Below, one piece after another: positions 25,431 to 33,885 of a stretch of DNA of 59,633 nucleotides. Source of the DNA: an uncultured Bacilli bacterium (GTDB taxonomy: Bacteria > Bacillota_I > Bacilli_A > RF39 > UBA660); assembly GCA_934096735.1 (NCBI GenBank), contig CAKOMS010000004.1, positions 1 through 59,633 on the forward strand. Direction: 5' to 3'. The stretch's first letter is position 1; every line of letters begins with the position of its first letter. The notes under the pieces were generated by a model, which ran no database searches, was not told where the DNA came from, and saw only the letters and a program-made list of their open reading frames with translations. The position numbers and the translations under genes are program-made.

Positions 25431-26411
25431 ATGATTTATCCAAACTTTTTAAAAAATAAAGATATAATAGGCATAACTGCTCCTTCAAATAGTATCTCTG
25501 ATAACATTGAATTATATTCTTTAGCTAAAAATAATTTAAAAAAACATTTTAAAATAGTTGAAACAAAATCAATTTATAGTAATAAAAATCCTAGTAACAC
25601 AAAAGAAGAACGTGCAAAAGAATTTAATAGTCTTCTAAAAAATAATGACATAAATATGATTTTATCATTACGTGGTGGAGACTACTTAATAGATATGCTA
25701 CCACTAATAAACTATCGGCTTCTTTTAAAAAATCCCAAATGGATTGTAGGTTACAGTGATCCCACTTCAATTTTATACACAATTACAGCTAAATATGACA
25801 TTGCAACAATTTATGGAGTAAATGCAACTTCATTTAGTCAACAAAGATTACACAAAAGTTTAAAAGATGCCATATTATTATTTAAAGGTAATTTAATAAA
25901 TCAAGAAAGTTTTGAAAAATATGAGGGAATTAAAAATGATTTACCTAAATATATACTAACAGATAAAGTAAATATGAATTTTTATAATATCAAAAATGAT
26001 ACTTACACTGGAAGATGTTTAGGAGGTTGTATCGATGTAATAAAAGACATAATAAAAACTCCATATGATGGAACAGATAAATTTATAAAAAAATATAAAG
26101 ATGACAAAATAATATGGTATTTTGATGTATTTTCATTAAGCAGTGAAGAATTATTTAGAACACTATGGCAAATGAAAGAATTAAATTATTTTAAATACAC
26201 ATCACTTATAATCTTTGGAAGAATTTGTATTGAATCTTCTTTTACGAGTACACCATACGATACACTAATAAAAGAAATTCTTGAAGATATACCATTTATT
26301 ACTGATGCAGACATTGGACATATAAAACCATCATTCACCTTAATTAATGGTAGTTTAATGACAGTAAATATAAATAAAGATAAAATAAATATAAGTTTCT
26401 CCCTAAAATAA
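25431..26411 (+). CDS. S66 family peptidase (LD-carboxypeptidase / MccF-like)
   Basis: Cytoplasmic serine peptidase family that removes the terminal D-Ala from murein tetrapeptides (LdcA) or detoxifies microcin C (MccF). The 326-aa product has ITAPSN near the N-terminus, LSLRGGDY, the nucleophile motif GYSDPT, GGCIDVI, and a C-terminal IGH with the catalytic His. The usual Glu after the mid-protein beta-strand appears as Asp (IIWYFDVF), so activity should be checked. It diverges from spoIIP. LdcA-like murein recycling is the more general guess. Confidence 0.85.
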   Translation: MIYPNFLKNKDIIGITAPSNSISDNIELYSLAKNNLKKHFKIVETKSIYSNKNPSNTKEERAKEFNSLLKNNDINMILSLRGGDYLIDMLPLINYRLLLKNPKWIVGYSDPTSILYTITAKYDIATIYGVNATSFSQQRLHKSLKDAILLFKGNLINQESFEKYEGIKNDLPKYILTDKVNMNFYNIKNDTYTGRCLGGCIDVIKDIIKTPYDGTDKFIKKYKDDKIIWYFDVFSLSSEELFRTLWQMKELNYFKYTSLIIFGRICIESSFTSTPYDTLIKEILEDIPFITDADIGHIKPSFTLINGSLMTVNINKDKINISFSLK

Positions 26412-26420
26412 ATAATTTTG

Positions 26421-26449
26421 TTGCACAATCATATATTTTTTGATAAAAT
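26421..26449 (+). promoter_or_regulatory. rpsT promoter
   Basis: TTGCAC (26421-26426), 17-bp spacer, TAAAAT (26444-26449). Confidence 0.75.
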
Positions 26450-26477
26450 TAATATGAATTTTTAAGGAGGGATTAAA

Positions 26478-26741
26478 TTGCCAAATATCAAAAGTTCTAA
26501 AAAAGCTGTTAAAGTTATCGCTAAAAAAACAGATGAAAATCATGAACTTAAAGCTAGAGTTAAAAATTTAATTAAGGCTTGTGAAAAAGAAATAGCAAGC
26601 GGATCTCAAGAATCTGCAACTAAAGTATTTAAAGATTTACAAAAAAATATTGACAAAGCTTTCCAAAAAGGCTTAATTAAAGAAAATAAAGTAAATCGTG
26701 AAAAGAAAAGATTAAATAGCAAAATCAAAGATATGAAGTAG
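26478..26741 (+). CDS. rpsT: 30S ribosomal protein S20
   Basis: 87-aa, Lys-rich, all-helical ribosomal protein beginning PNIKSSKKAVKVIAKK and containing the typical KNLIKACEKEIA and NVNREKKRLN-like tail. It starts at TTG, not ATG, seven nt after a strong AAGGAGGG; a TTG start is common for rpsT. Single-gene unit with its own promoter and terminator. Confidence 0.97.
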   Translation: MPNIKSSKKAVKVIAKKTDENHELKARVKNLIKACEKEIASGSQESATKVFKDLQKNIDKAFQKGLIKENKVNREKKRLNSKIKDMK

Positions 26742-26762
26742 TTTACTACTTTCTTTTTTTTT
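26736..26762 (+). terminator. rpsT terminator
   Basis: AAGTAG / CTACTT stem with TTTA loop and a long T run, overlapping the rpsT stop codon. Confidence 0.88.
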
Positions 26763-26796
26763 GCTAAAATGTATCTATAACAAGGAAAGTGATTAA

Positions 26797-27750
26797 ATGA
26801 AAAAATATATATTACCTCTTTTCTGCTACTTATTTATACTACTAGCATTATTTAATATAAATAAAATAACAGATTATTTAGCAAAAAGTTTATCTGGTAG
26901 TCATAAATTAACAATCGAAAAAGGAAATGATTACACAAAAGATTATGATTTTTTATTTTTACAAAATAGTAAAGATTATATACCTTATTCATATAGTGAT
27001 TTACTTAACATAGTTTATAGTGTCATAAATCAAGGATGGAATGAATTTACCTTTTATTGTCCTAGTGAATATGCAGATTGTGTTAAGGATATAACAAAAC
27101 TTACTAAAGATGAACTAACACTTACTCACGTAAACAACTTTGTACATCCATTCAATAGTTTTAATACTCTAAGTACAAGTATTACAGAGTCTGGTGAAAT
27201 AACTTTAAATATTAAATATTTATATACAAAAAAAGAAATAGATTATATAAATAATTATATAAATACTACTATTATTGATTTAATAAAAGATACGAATGAC
27301 GACTACGAAAAATTAAAAAAAATACATGATTATATAATAAATAATACTAAATATGATATAAAAAGAAATGATTCAGGAGAAAGTGATTATGAATCTTATA
27401 ATGCTTATGGTACTATTAAAAACGGTTATGCAACATGTAATGGATATGCAGATTTAATGGCCATTATATTATCTAAATTAAATTATGAAAATTATAAAAT
27501 AGCCACTACTAAAGAAGAAATAAGCTATGAATCTAATGGACATATTTGGAATGCTGTAAAAATTGATAATAAATGGAAACATTTAGATCTTACTTGGGAT
27601 GATCCCGTAGGAAAAGATGGAAAAGACTATTTATATCATAAATATTTCTTAGTATCAACTGAAGAATTAATTGCATCAGATGCTGGTAATGTAAACATTG
27701 AAGAACACAATTTTAACAAAGCAATTTATATGGAATTTAAAAACAGTTAA
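26797..27750 (+). CDS. membrane-anchored transglutaminase-like protein
   Basis: 317-aa protein with an N-terminal signal or anchor (about residues 2-20) and a transglutaminase-like core in its second half. The catalytic triad is visible: Cys214 (ATCNGYA), His249 (GHIWNAV) and Asp264 (LDLTWDDP). Such proteins act outside the membrane as peptidases or cross-linkers. The gene is convergent with two secreted repeat-protein genes, sharing one bidirectional terminator, which makes surface-protein processing or cross-linking an attractive but unproven role. Confidence 0.85.
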   Translation: MKKYILPLFCYLFILLALFNINKITDYLAKSLSGSHKLTIEKGNDYTKDYDFLFLQNSKDYIPYSYSDLLNIVYSVINQGWNEFTFYCPSEYADCVKDITKLTKDELTLTHVNNFVHPFNSFNTLSTSITESGEITLNIKYLYTKKEIDYINNYINTTIIDLIKDTNDDYEKLKKIHDYIINNTKYDIKRNDSGESDYESYNAYGTIKNGYATCNGYADLMAIILSKLNYENYKIATTKEEISYESNGHIWNAVKIDNKWKHLDLTWDDPVGKDGKDYLYHKYFLVSTEELIASDAGNVNIEEHNFNKAIYMEFKNS

Positions 27751-27768
27751 TTATTCGTTAACTGTTTT
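27740..27768. terminator. bidirectional terminator
   Basis: AAAACAGTTAA / TTAACTGTTTT, an 11-bp perfect stem with a 7-nt loop. It overlaps the stop codons of both convergent genes and has A and T tracts on each side, so it can serve both strands. Confidence 0.9.
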
Positions 27769-30163
27769 ATTTATTTTCTTTATAAAATTTAATTGTAGCA
27801 AAACCATTTGTATTATTAGCACCAGATACCTCATTAATTAACTCTGCACTACTATCTACATAATTACTTCCACCATTACCAGAATTATAAGCCGTTACTG
27901 CAGTATCACAGCCATATTTACAAGTATTACTTCCTGTATAACAATTACTACAATTCTTATCTACGTAGCCACCCCTACATGTATTACTTCCAGATTTACA
28001 ACTATCATATACTGAATCACACCCATATTTACAAGTATTACTTCCAGTATAGCAATTACTGCAATTCTTATCTTCATATCCACCTTTACATGTATTTCTT
28101 CCAGTCTTACAACTATCCCATACTTTCTTATATTCTTTACAATACTTAATTTGATGATCTACTATACAAGAACCATTTGTAGTACCTCTCCATTTACAAC
28201 CTTCCCTATTATTACAAGCACTTTTAGTAGAAAGTCCACAACTAGGATTTTTCTTACCCCAAGTCTTACATTCTGAAGTGGTTTTATATCCACCCTTACA
28301 TGTATTACTTCCAGTTTTACAACTATTCCATACCGAATCACATCCATATTTACAAGTATTACTTCCAGTATAGCAATTGCTACAATTCTTATCTACATAA
28401 CCACCGGTACAAGTATTGCTTCCAGTTTTACAGCTATCCCAAACTGAATCACATCCATATTTACAAGTATTACTTCCAGTATAACAGTCACTACAATTAG
28501 TTTTATAAGTATAATTATAGCCAGACCCTCCACCAGAGCCATTTAATCCATCAACACCAGACCCTCCATTAGTTCCAGTTCCACCACTACTAGCGCCACC
28601 TTTTCCAGTACCAGATCCACCTGGAGTACCATTTTGGCCACCGCCACCACCAGCAGCAATTAAAATATTTTTACTATTAAGTCTTATAGTAGTAGCACCT
28701 CCACCATTATAAAGACCAGACCCTCCACCATTATAACCATTAACACCACCAGTATTAATAATGACAGTTTCACCTTTTTTCAAATATACATAAGCAGAAA
28801 CTCTACCACCATTTCCACCATTACCATTACCCTTAGCACCATTAGCACTAATAATATAATAACCAGTATAAGGAACTTCATAAGTTTGCGTGCTTTCTAA
28901 ATAATTAAACGTATTATCTTCTCCTACATAAACAACTTTACAAACAGTATTTGCATTTATATTATCAATACTAAACACATTATTACCTTTATAAGATACT
29001 ACTTGATTATTAGTACAACTAACAGATTTAAATACTGAATTATTTAATGGATTAACACTAAATTCTTTACTTTCACCTTCAAAAACATCAAAACTACTAT
29101 CTCCTACTAGAGTTCCACCACTAACCTCTAAAGAAACATTATATTTTCTATAACTTAAAGTAATTTTACAATCCATATTACTATTAACGTCTTTTACTAT
29201 AAAATTATTACCAGATACAACACCATTACAACTATTCTCGCTTAAACTCATTCCATAACCTTCATAAGGTACAATAGTAAATGTAGCATTTCCTCCTTTA
29301 TTAACATTTTGAGGATTTGTACTAGTAGTATTTCCATTTAAAACATTTAAACGAACACTATAAATAATTGGATTACCTGATGAAGTAAATGTTATATTAT
29401 CTGTAGGACTATAACTATCACCACTTAAATAAGTTTTACCATTACCTTGCCAAGTAGTACTTATTGTATAACCAGATAAAGGTATTGGAGTAGGTAAAAT
29501 AAATGAATTTCCTTCCATAGTAAGAACTCTTTGTACACTAACACTTCCATTAGTAACTTTAAAAATACTTTCATAAAAATTCTTTTTTATTGTAGTAACT
29601 TCATCATAACTATCTTTTACTGAAAAATAATACTCACCTGGAATAGTTATTTCACTTTCCATATTATATTCAAACATCTCTTCATCTAATTTTATATATT
29701 CAACATCTTCTTCTAAAGGATTACTCATTCCAAAATAATAATAATTAACATTTTCTTTATCACTTGCACTTAAAGAAGCCGTTTGTTTTTCAAAAACATT
29801 ATTAGTACTAGCAAATGCAAGCAAAGAATCATTATTTTTATCAAAATACAAATAGCAGTATAAAGTGATATCAGTATCTACTATAACATTACCATTTACA
29901 TATTTCATTTGAACTTCTACCTTTTTATTATCATCATCAATACAACCAGATAATTCTCTATTAAATATATATCCTTTCTTAGGTATACTATCACTATTTA
30001 TATAATTATTATCTCCATCATTTATCATAATAGCATACATATTATTTGAGCTATCTTTATAATTCATTTCTAAAATATTATTATTAATACTTTTAAAACT
30101 TAAAAATACAAATATAATTTCAAAAATAACTAAAACTAAAATTAAAACTTTACTTTTTTTCAT
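27767..30163 (-). CDS. secreted Gly-rich protein with inserted Cys-repeat array
   Basis: 798-aa protein. Order: membrane anchor or signal (about 4-24); an N-terminal domain shared with the upstream paralog (to about 270); two or three InlB-like repeats (about 270-415); a glycine-rich domain beginning near VPYTGYYIISANGAKGNGNGG and rich in GGG, including IAAGGGGGQNG. Inside that domain sits a roughly 200-residue array of four 37-aa, six-Cys units (NCSNCYTGSNTCKYGC ...) with one 70-residue Cys-rich spacer between units two and three. The Gly-rich domain then resumes (GNGGSNYVDSSA) and closes (GFATIKFY). Exported Cys-rich arrays imply disulfides or metal binding. Function unknown. It lies 13 bp after its paralog. 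Confidence 0.8.
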   Translation of the reverse strand: MKKSKVLILVLVIFEIIFVFLSFKSINNNILEMNYKDSSNNMYAIMINDGDNNYINSDSIPKKGYIFNRELSGCIDDDNKKVEVQMKYVNGNVIVDTDITLYCYLYFDKNNDSLLAFASTNNVFEKQTASLSASDKENVNYYYFGMSNPLEEDVEYIKLDEEMFEYNMESEITIPGEYYFSVKDSYDEVTTIKKNFYESIFKVTNGSVSVQRVLTMEGNSFILPTPIPLSGYTISTTWQGNGKTYLSGDSYSPTDNITFTSSGNPIIYSVRLNVLNGNTTSTNPQNVNKGGNATFTIVPYEGYGMSLSENSCNGVVSGNNFIVKDVNSNMDCKITLSYRKYNVSLEVSGGTLVGDSSFDVFEGESKEFSVNPLNNSVFKSVSCTNNQVVSYKGNNVFSIDNINANTVCKVVYVGEDNTFNYLESTQTYEVPYTGYYIISANGAKGNGNGGNGGRVSAYVYLKKGETVIINTGGVNGYNGGGSGLYNGGGATTIRLNSKNILIAAGGGGGQNGTPGGSGTGKGGASSGGTGTNGGSGVDGLNGSGGGSGYNYTYKTNCSDCYTGSNTCKYGCDSVWDSCKTGSNTCTGGYVDKNCSNCYTGSNTCKYGCDSVWNSCKTGSNTCKGGYKTTSECKTWGKKNPSCGLSTKSACNNREGCKWRGTTNGSCIVDHQIKYCKEYKKVWDSCKTGRNTCKGGYEDKNCSNCYTGSNTCKYGCDSVYDSCKSGSNTCRGGYVDKNCSNCYTGSNTCKYGCDTAVTAYNSGNGGSNYVDSSAELINEVSGANNTNGFATIKFYKENK
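27904..28498 (-). repeat. four 111-bp coding repeats (37-aa, six-Cys units)
   Basis: The unit NCSxCYTGSNTCKYGCDSVx plus a second half xDSCKTGSNTCxGGYxDK recurs at 111-bp spacing: two units, a 210-bp spacer, then two more. DNA identity between units is high, which points to recent duplication or gene conversion. Two overlapping plus-strand reading frames across it are by-products of the repeat. Confidence 0.9.
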
Positions 30164-30176
30164 ATTACACCACTAT

Positions 30177-31682
30177 TTAACCATTATAAGTAATTTCTAT
30201 TTCACATTCCATATCTTTAGTAACATTACTTAATGTATATGTCATTTTGCCATTTGCTCTAGTAAATGTTCCTCCACAAGAATTTACATTCAAGTATGAA
30301 TTATACAAATTATAATTATCATCTGTATACACACTAAATACTGCATTTTCTCCATAATTAACATTCATACTTTCAAAAGCATTTACAACTCCTCCTCCAG
30401 TATAACGTCTTCCAGCAATAAGTGTTACTTTAAAAGTCTTCTTCTTTAATATTAAAGTACAGGAAGTATCAGCTATAATATTAGAAATTACATAATTTTT
30501 ACCATTAAATGTTCCTCCACAAGTATCGTTTGATGCTACATAATCATAACCTTCTTTTGGATTTATTACATATGTTGCACTTCTTCCATGTTCTATTGTT
30601 TGTGGATTTGTACTACTTGTTGTAGCATTACCTAAACTTATTCTAAATGTATAAGTTTTCTTTTTAAGTGTTATTGTACAATTTTTTTCCGATGTAACAT
30701 TACTTACTGTATAAGTTGATCCTGATAATGTTCCACTACATGTATCGCTTGCCAAAATTAAATCATATCCAGTATTTGGTATTATTGCAAACGTTGCAGA
30801 TTTACCGTGTAATACAGATTGTGGATTTATACTTGTTGTAGTTCCATTTACTACTGTTAAAGTTACATTATAACTGCTTACATTTGTATTTGCAGATAAA
30901 GTAGAATTAGTTGCTGGCATATATGTACTTCCACTTGCATAACTTTTTCCATTACCCCTCCAAGTTGTATCTATAGTATATCCAGCATTCGCTTTAGGCG
31001 TAGGTAAAATAAATGAATTTCCTTTTAAAGTTATAACACTTGTTGTTGTTACTGTTCCATTTTCCACACTAAATTTTGTTTCAAAAAATTCTTTATTTAT
31101 AGTAGTAACATCACCATAATTATCTTTTACTGAAAAATAATATATACCAGATGCACTAACTTGTACGTTCTTATTTAAACTATTAGAAGAAACACTTACA
31201 TAAGTAACACTACTACTAGAAGGATTTTCAGTACCAAAATAATAACCAACTAATCCATCATCATCACTAGCATTTAAAGTAACAGTTTGACTTTGAGATA
31301 CATTATTTGTAGATGTAATTGATAAACTTGATTGATTATTCATATCAAAATATAAAAAACACTCCATATTTTTAGTAGTAAGAGCACTAACTTTTCCATT
31401 TAAATATTCTATATCAATATCTAATTTATTATTATTACTATCAACACATACTGATTTATTTTTATTAAATGTATAACCAGAAGTAGGAAAAGTACTAGAT
31501 TCATTATAATTACCATTATTATCTTGAATCATAACAGCATAATAACTTCCATCAACAAGAGTTTTTTCTACTATCTCTAATTCTTTATTATTATCTTTAT
31601 TATCTAATTTTTTTTCATCCAAAAAAATGATATTTAAAAAAGCTAAAGTAACAACTATTATATTTACTACATACCTCTTCAT
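30177..31682 (-). CDS. secreted repeat protein, paralog of the Gly-rich protein
   Basis: 501-aa protein with an N-terminal hydrophobic signal or anchor (RYVVNIIVVTLAFLNIIFL). Residues about 40-270 match the N-terminal domain of the downstream gene (shared landmarks: YAVMIQD/YAIMIND, GYxFN, YFGxxNP, YYFSVKD, NSFILPTP). Three divergent InlB-like repeats follow, each with 'NPQ.V.HG.SATF.I.P..GYD', a 'D.C.GT' strand and a closing 'C.ITLKKK'. It lacks the Gly-rich and Cys-array parts. It heads a two-gene unit with its paralog and has no sorting signal. Probably a surface protein; ligand unknown. Confidence 0.75.
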   Translation of the reverse strand: MKRYVVNIIVVTLAFLNIIFLDEKKLDNKDNNKELEIVEKTLVDGSYYAVMIQDNNGNYNESSTFPTSGYTFNKNKSVCVDSNNNKLDIDIEYLNGKVSALTTKNMECFLYFDMNNQSSLSITSTNNVSQSQTVTLNASDDDGLVGYYFGTENPSSSSVTYVSVSSNSLNKNVQVSASGIYYFSVKDNYGDVTTINKEFFETKFSVENGTVTTTSVITLKGNSFILPTPKANAGYTIDTTWRGNGKSYASGSTYMPATNSTLSANTNVSSYNVTLTVVNGTTTSINPQSVLHGKSATFAIIPNTGYDLILASDTCSGTLSGSTYTVSNVTSEKNCTITLKKKTYTFRISLGNATTSSTNPQTIEHGRSATYVINPKEGYDYVASNDTCGGTFNGKNYVISNIIADTSCTLILKKKTFKVTLIAGRRYTGGGVVNAFESMNVNYGENAVFSVYTDDNYNLYNSYLNVNSCGGTFTRANGKMTYTLSNVTKDMECEIEITYNG

Positions 31683-31711
31683 AATATCACCATCCGTATA
31701 TTAAAATAATA

Positions 31712-32569
31712 CTATATTTTCTTATTTTCTTCAACATATTCTATAACTTCATCTACTGTTTTAGAAAAATTATTAAAATCTGTTTTAAACCAAGTAACAT
31801 TCATTTTATTATTAAACCAAGTATATTGTCTTTTAGCATAATGTCTTGAATTTTTTTTAATAAGTTCTACTGAATCATTCAAACTATTTTCTCCATTTAA
31901 ATAAGAAATTAATTCTTTATATCCAATCGCTCTTTTCAATATTTCAGCATCTGGATATTTTTTATAAAGACTTTTTACTTCTTCTAAAAGTCCTTCGTTC
32001 ATCATTTCATCAACTCTATTATTAATTCTTTCATATAATATATTTCTATCAGTAGTAAGCCCAATAAATAAAACATCATATAATATACTACTATTATTTT
32101 CTTTAAATCCTCCTCTATTTAAAAAGTTCTCAAGTCTTATTCTATTATTTTTATGAATTTCCAAATTATTATCTATTTTTTTACACATTTCATATAGTTC
32201 TTCATTATTAAAACTCGAATAATCTTTTTTATCAAAATCTAAAAATTTATAATCATATAATCCTGCAGTTATATAAAGACCAGTACCTCCAACTATAATA
32301 ATATTTCTATCTTTATATTTATCTAATACTTTTCTTAAATCCTTTTGATAAAAAGATACACTATAATCTTGATTAGGATCTTTAATATCAAATAAAATAT
32401 GCTCTACTCCACATTTTTCTTCTTCTTTTACTTTAGCAGTGCCTATATCAAGTTCTTTATATATTTGACAAGCATCAGCATTAACAATAACTCCATTATA
32501 CTTTTTAGCAAGCAGAATACTTAATTTAGTTTTACCAACCCCAGTCGGTCCCACAACACATAAAATCAT
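31712..32569 (-). CDS. miaA: tRNA dimethylallyltransferase MiaA
   Basis: Adds a dimethylallyl group to A37 of tRNAs that read UNN codons. The 285-aa product has the P-loop VGPTGVGKTKLS, DACQIYKELDIGTAK (substrate-binding), HILFDIKDPNQDYSVSFYQ, the GGTGLYITAGL motif, and C-terminal RQYTWF. I choose the ATG at 32569, five nt after GGTGA; an ATG at 32575 is also possible. Divergent from tmcAL, another tRNA-modification gene, across an 84-97 bp spacer. Confidence 0.95.
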   Translation of the reverse strand: MILCVVGPTGVGKTKLSILLAKKYNGVIVNADACQIYKELDIGTAKVKEEEKCGVEHILFDIKDPNQDYSVSFYQKDLRKVLDKYKDRNIIIVGGTGLYITAGLYDYKFLDFDKKDYSSFNNEELYEMCKKIDNNLEIHKNNRIRLENFLNRGGFKENNSSILYDVLFIGLTTDRNILYERINNRVDEMMNEGLLEEVKSLYKKYPDAEILKRAIGYKELISYLNGENSLNDSVELIKKNSRHYAKRQYTWFNNKMNVTWFKTDFNNFSKTVDEVIEYVEENKKI

Positions 32570-32666
32570 TTTCATCACCAATGTAATTGTATTATAAAAG
32601 ATTTCTAAAAAAAGATAAAGAAAAAAAATTAATAATATGTTATATTTATTAAAAAGGAGTCAAATT

Positions 32667-33779
32667 ATGAAAATTATAGGAATAATTGCAGAATATAATC
32701 CATTCCATAATGGACATATATATCACATAAATAAAATAAAAGAACTATACAAAGATTCAATAATAATATTAGTACTAAATGGATATTTTTTAGAACGTGG
32801 CGAAGTATCAATTATATCTAAACGCGATAAAGTAAACATTGCTCTTTTAAATAATATTGATATAGTCTTAGAATTACCCTTTGTATATGGAACACAAAGT
32901 GCTGATATTTTTGCAAACGCGAGTATTACTTATTTAGAAGACTTAGGATGTGATTATGTTGTATTTGGAAGTGAATCAAATAATTTAGAAAAATTAACAG
33001 AAATAGCACAATATAGCGTTTCAGAAAATGAATTATATAAAGAAAAAATAAAAGAATTATTAAATACTGGCTTAAACTATCCAACTGCTTTAGCAAAAGC
33101 ACTAAATATTGATTTTGATTTTCTACCAAATGATCTATTAGGTATATCTTATATAAAAAGCATTTTAAGTAACAACTATAATATTAAGCCAATAACAATA
33201 AAAAGAACTAATGACTATCATGATACTACTAGCAAAAATGAAATTGTAAGTGCATCAAATATAAGATATAAATTAAAAAATAATGAAAACATAGAAAATT
33301 ATATACCAAAAATAGTATCAAAATACATTCATAATATAGATTTAAATGATTTTTTTAAAAATATTAAATATAAAATAATTACTGAACACGATTTAAGCAT
33401 ATATTTAGATGTAGATGAAGGAATAGAAAATAGACTTAAAAAAGTAATAAATGAATGCTCTACAACTGATGAATTAATAGAAAAAGTAAAATCAAAAAGA
33501 TACACTTACAATAAAATTAGAAGAATGCTTGTACATATTCTAGTAGGTTTTACAAAAGAAGATAATAAAAATTTAAAACACGAATACATAAAAATACTTG
33601 GATTTAATGAAATAGGTAAAAAATATTTAAATAAAAGAAAAAAAGAAACTAATACTTCATTTATAGTAAATAAAGACTCACTAGTTTATAAATATGAACT
33701 TACTGCTGGAGCATTATATGACCTTGTGACAAATAGTAATTCACTAGAATATGAAACAAAAAATAAACCAATTAAATAA
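32667..33779 (+). CDS. tmcAL: tRNA(Met) cytidine acetate ligase TmcAL
   Basis: ATP-dependent enzyme that acetylates the wobble C34 of elongator tRNA-Met using acetate (YlbM in Bacillus). The 370-aa product begins MKIIGIIAEYNPFHNGHIYH, with the nucleotidyltransferase HxGH motif, and has VLNGYFLERGE, LELPFVYGTQSAD and a mid-protein SASNIR-type motif. The start is the ATG at 32667, seven nt after AAGGAG; the frame extends 30 nt further up without a good site. Confidence 0.93.
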   Translation: MKIIGIIAEYNPFHNGHIYHINKIKELYKDSIIILVLNGYFLERGEVSIISKRDKVNIALLNNIDIVLELPFVYGTQSADIFANASITYLEDLGCDYVVFGSESNNLEKLTEIAQYSVSENELYKEKIKELLNTGLNYPTALAKALNIDFDFLPNDLLGISYIKSILSNNYNIKPITIKRTNDYHDTTSKNEIVSASNIRYKLKNNENIENYIPKIVSKYIHNIDLNDFFKNIKYKIITEHDLSIYLDVDEGIENRLKKVINECSTTDELIEKVKSKRYTYNKIRRMLVHILVGFTKEDNKNLKHEYIKILGFNEIGKKYLNKRKKETNTSFIVNKDSLVYKYELTAGALYDLVTNSNSLEYETKNKPIK

Positions 33780-33826
33780 ATACATTTTTTACCAATTAAA
33801 TACTTTAGTAACAATATACATTTTTA

Positions 33827-33855
33827 TTGACATATAGTGTCTTTTATGTTAGAAT
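33827..33855 (+). promoter_or_regulatory. promoter of the 33886-37339 membrane gene pair
   Basis: TTGACA (33827-33832), 17-bp spacer, TAGAAT (33850-33855), followed by AAGGGGG before the start codon. This is a strong-looking vegetative promoter. Confidence 0.85.
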
Positions 33856-33885
33856 AAAGCGCGTATTCATGAAGGGGGAAGAAAA

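Noticed and set aside
28300..28500. Plus-strand ORF with repeated Tyr/His-rich peptide
   Set aside because: Antisense by-product of the Cys-rich coding repeats; no ribosome-binding site or homology.
27895..28503. Regularly spaced near-identical DNA repeats resembling a CRISPR array
   Set aside because: The repeats are in frame, encode a 37-aa Cys-rich unit at 111-bp spacing, and there are no short unique spacers or cas genes.
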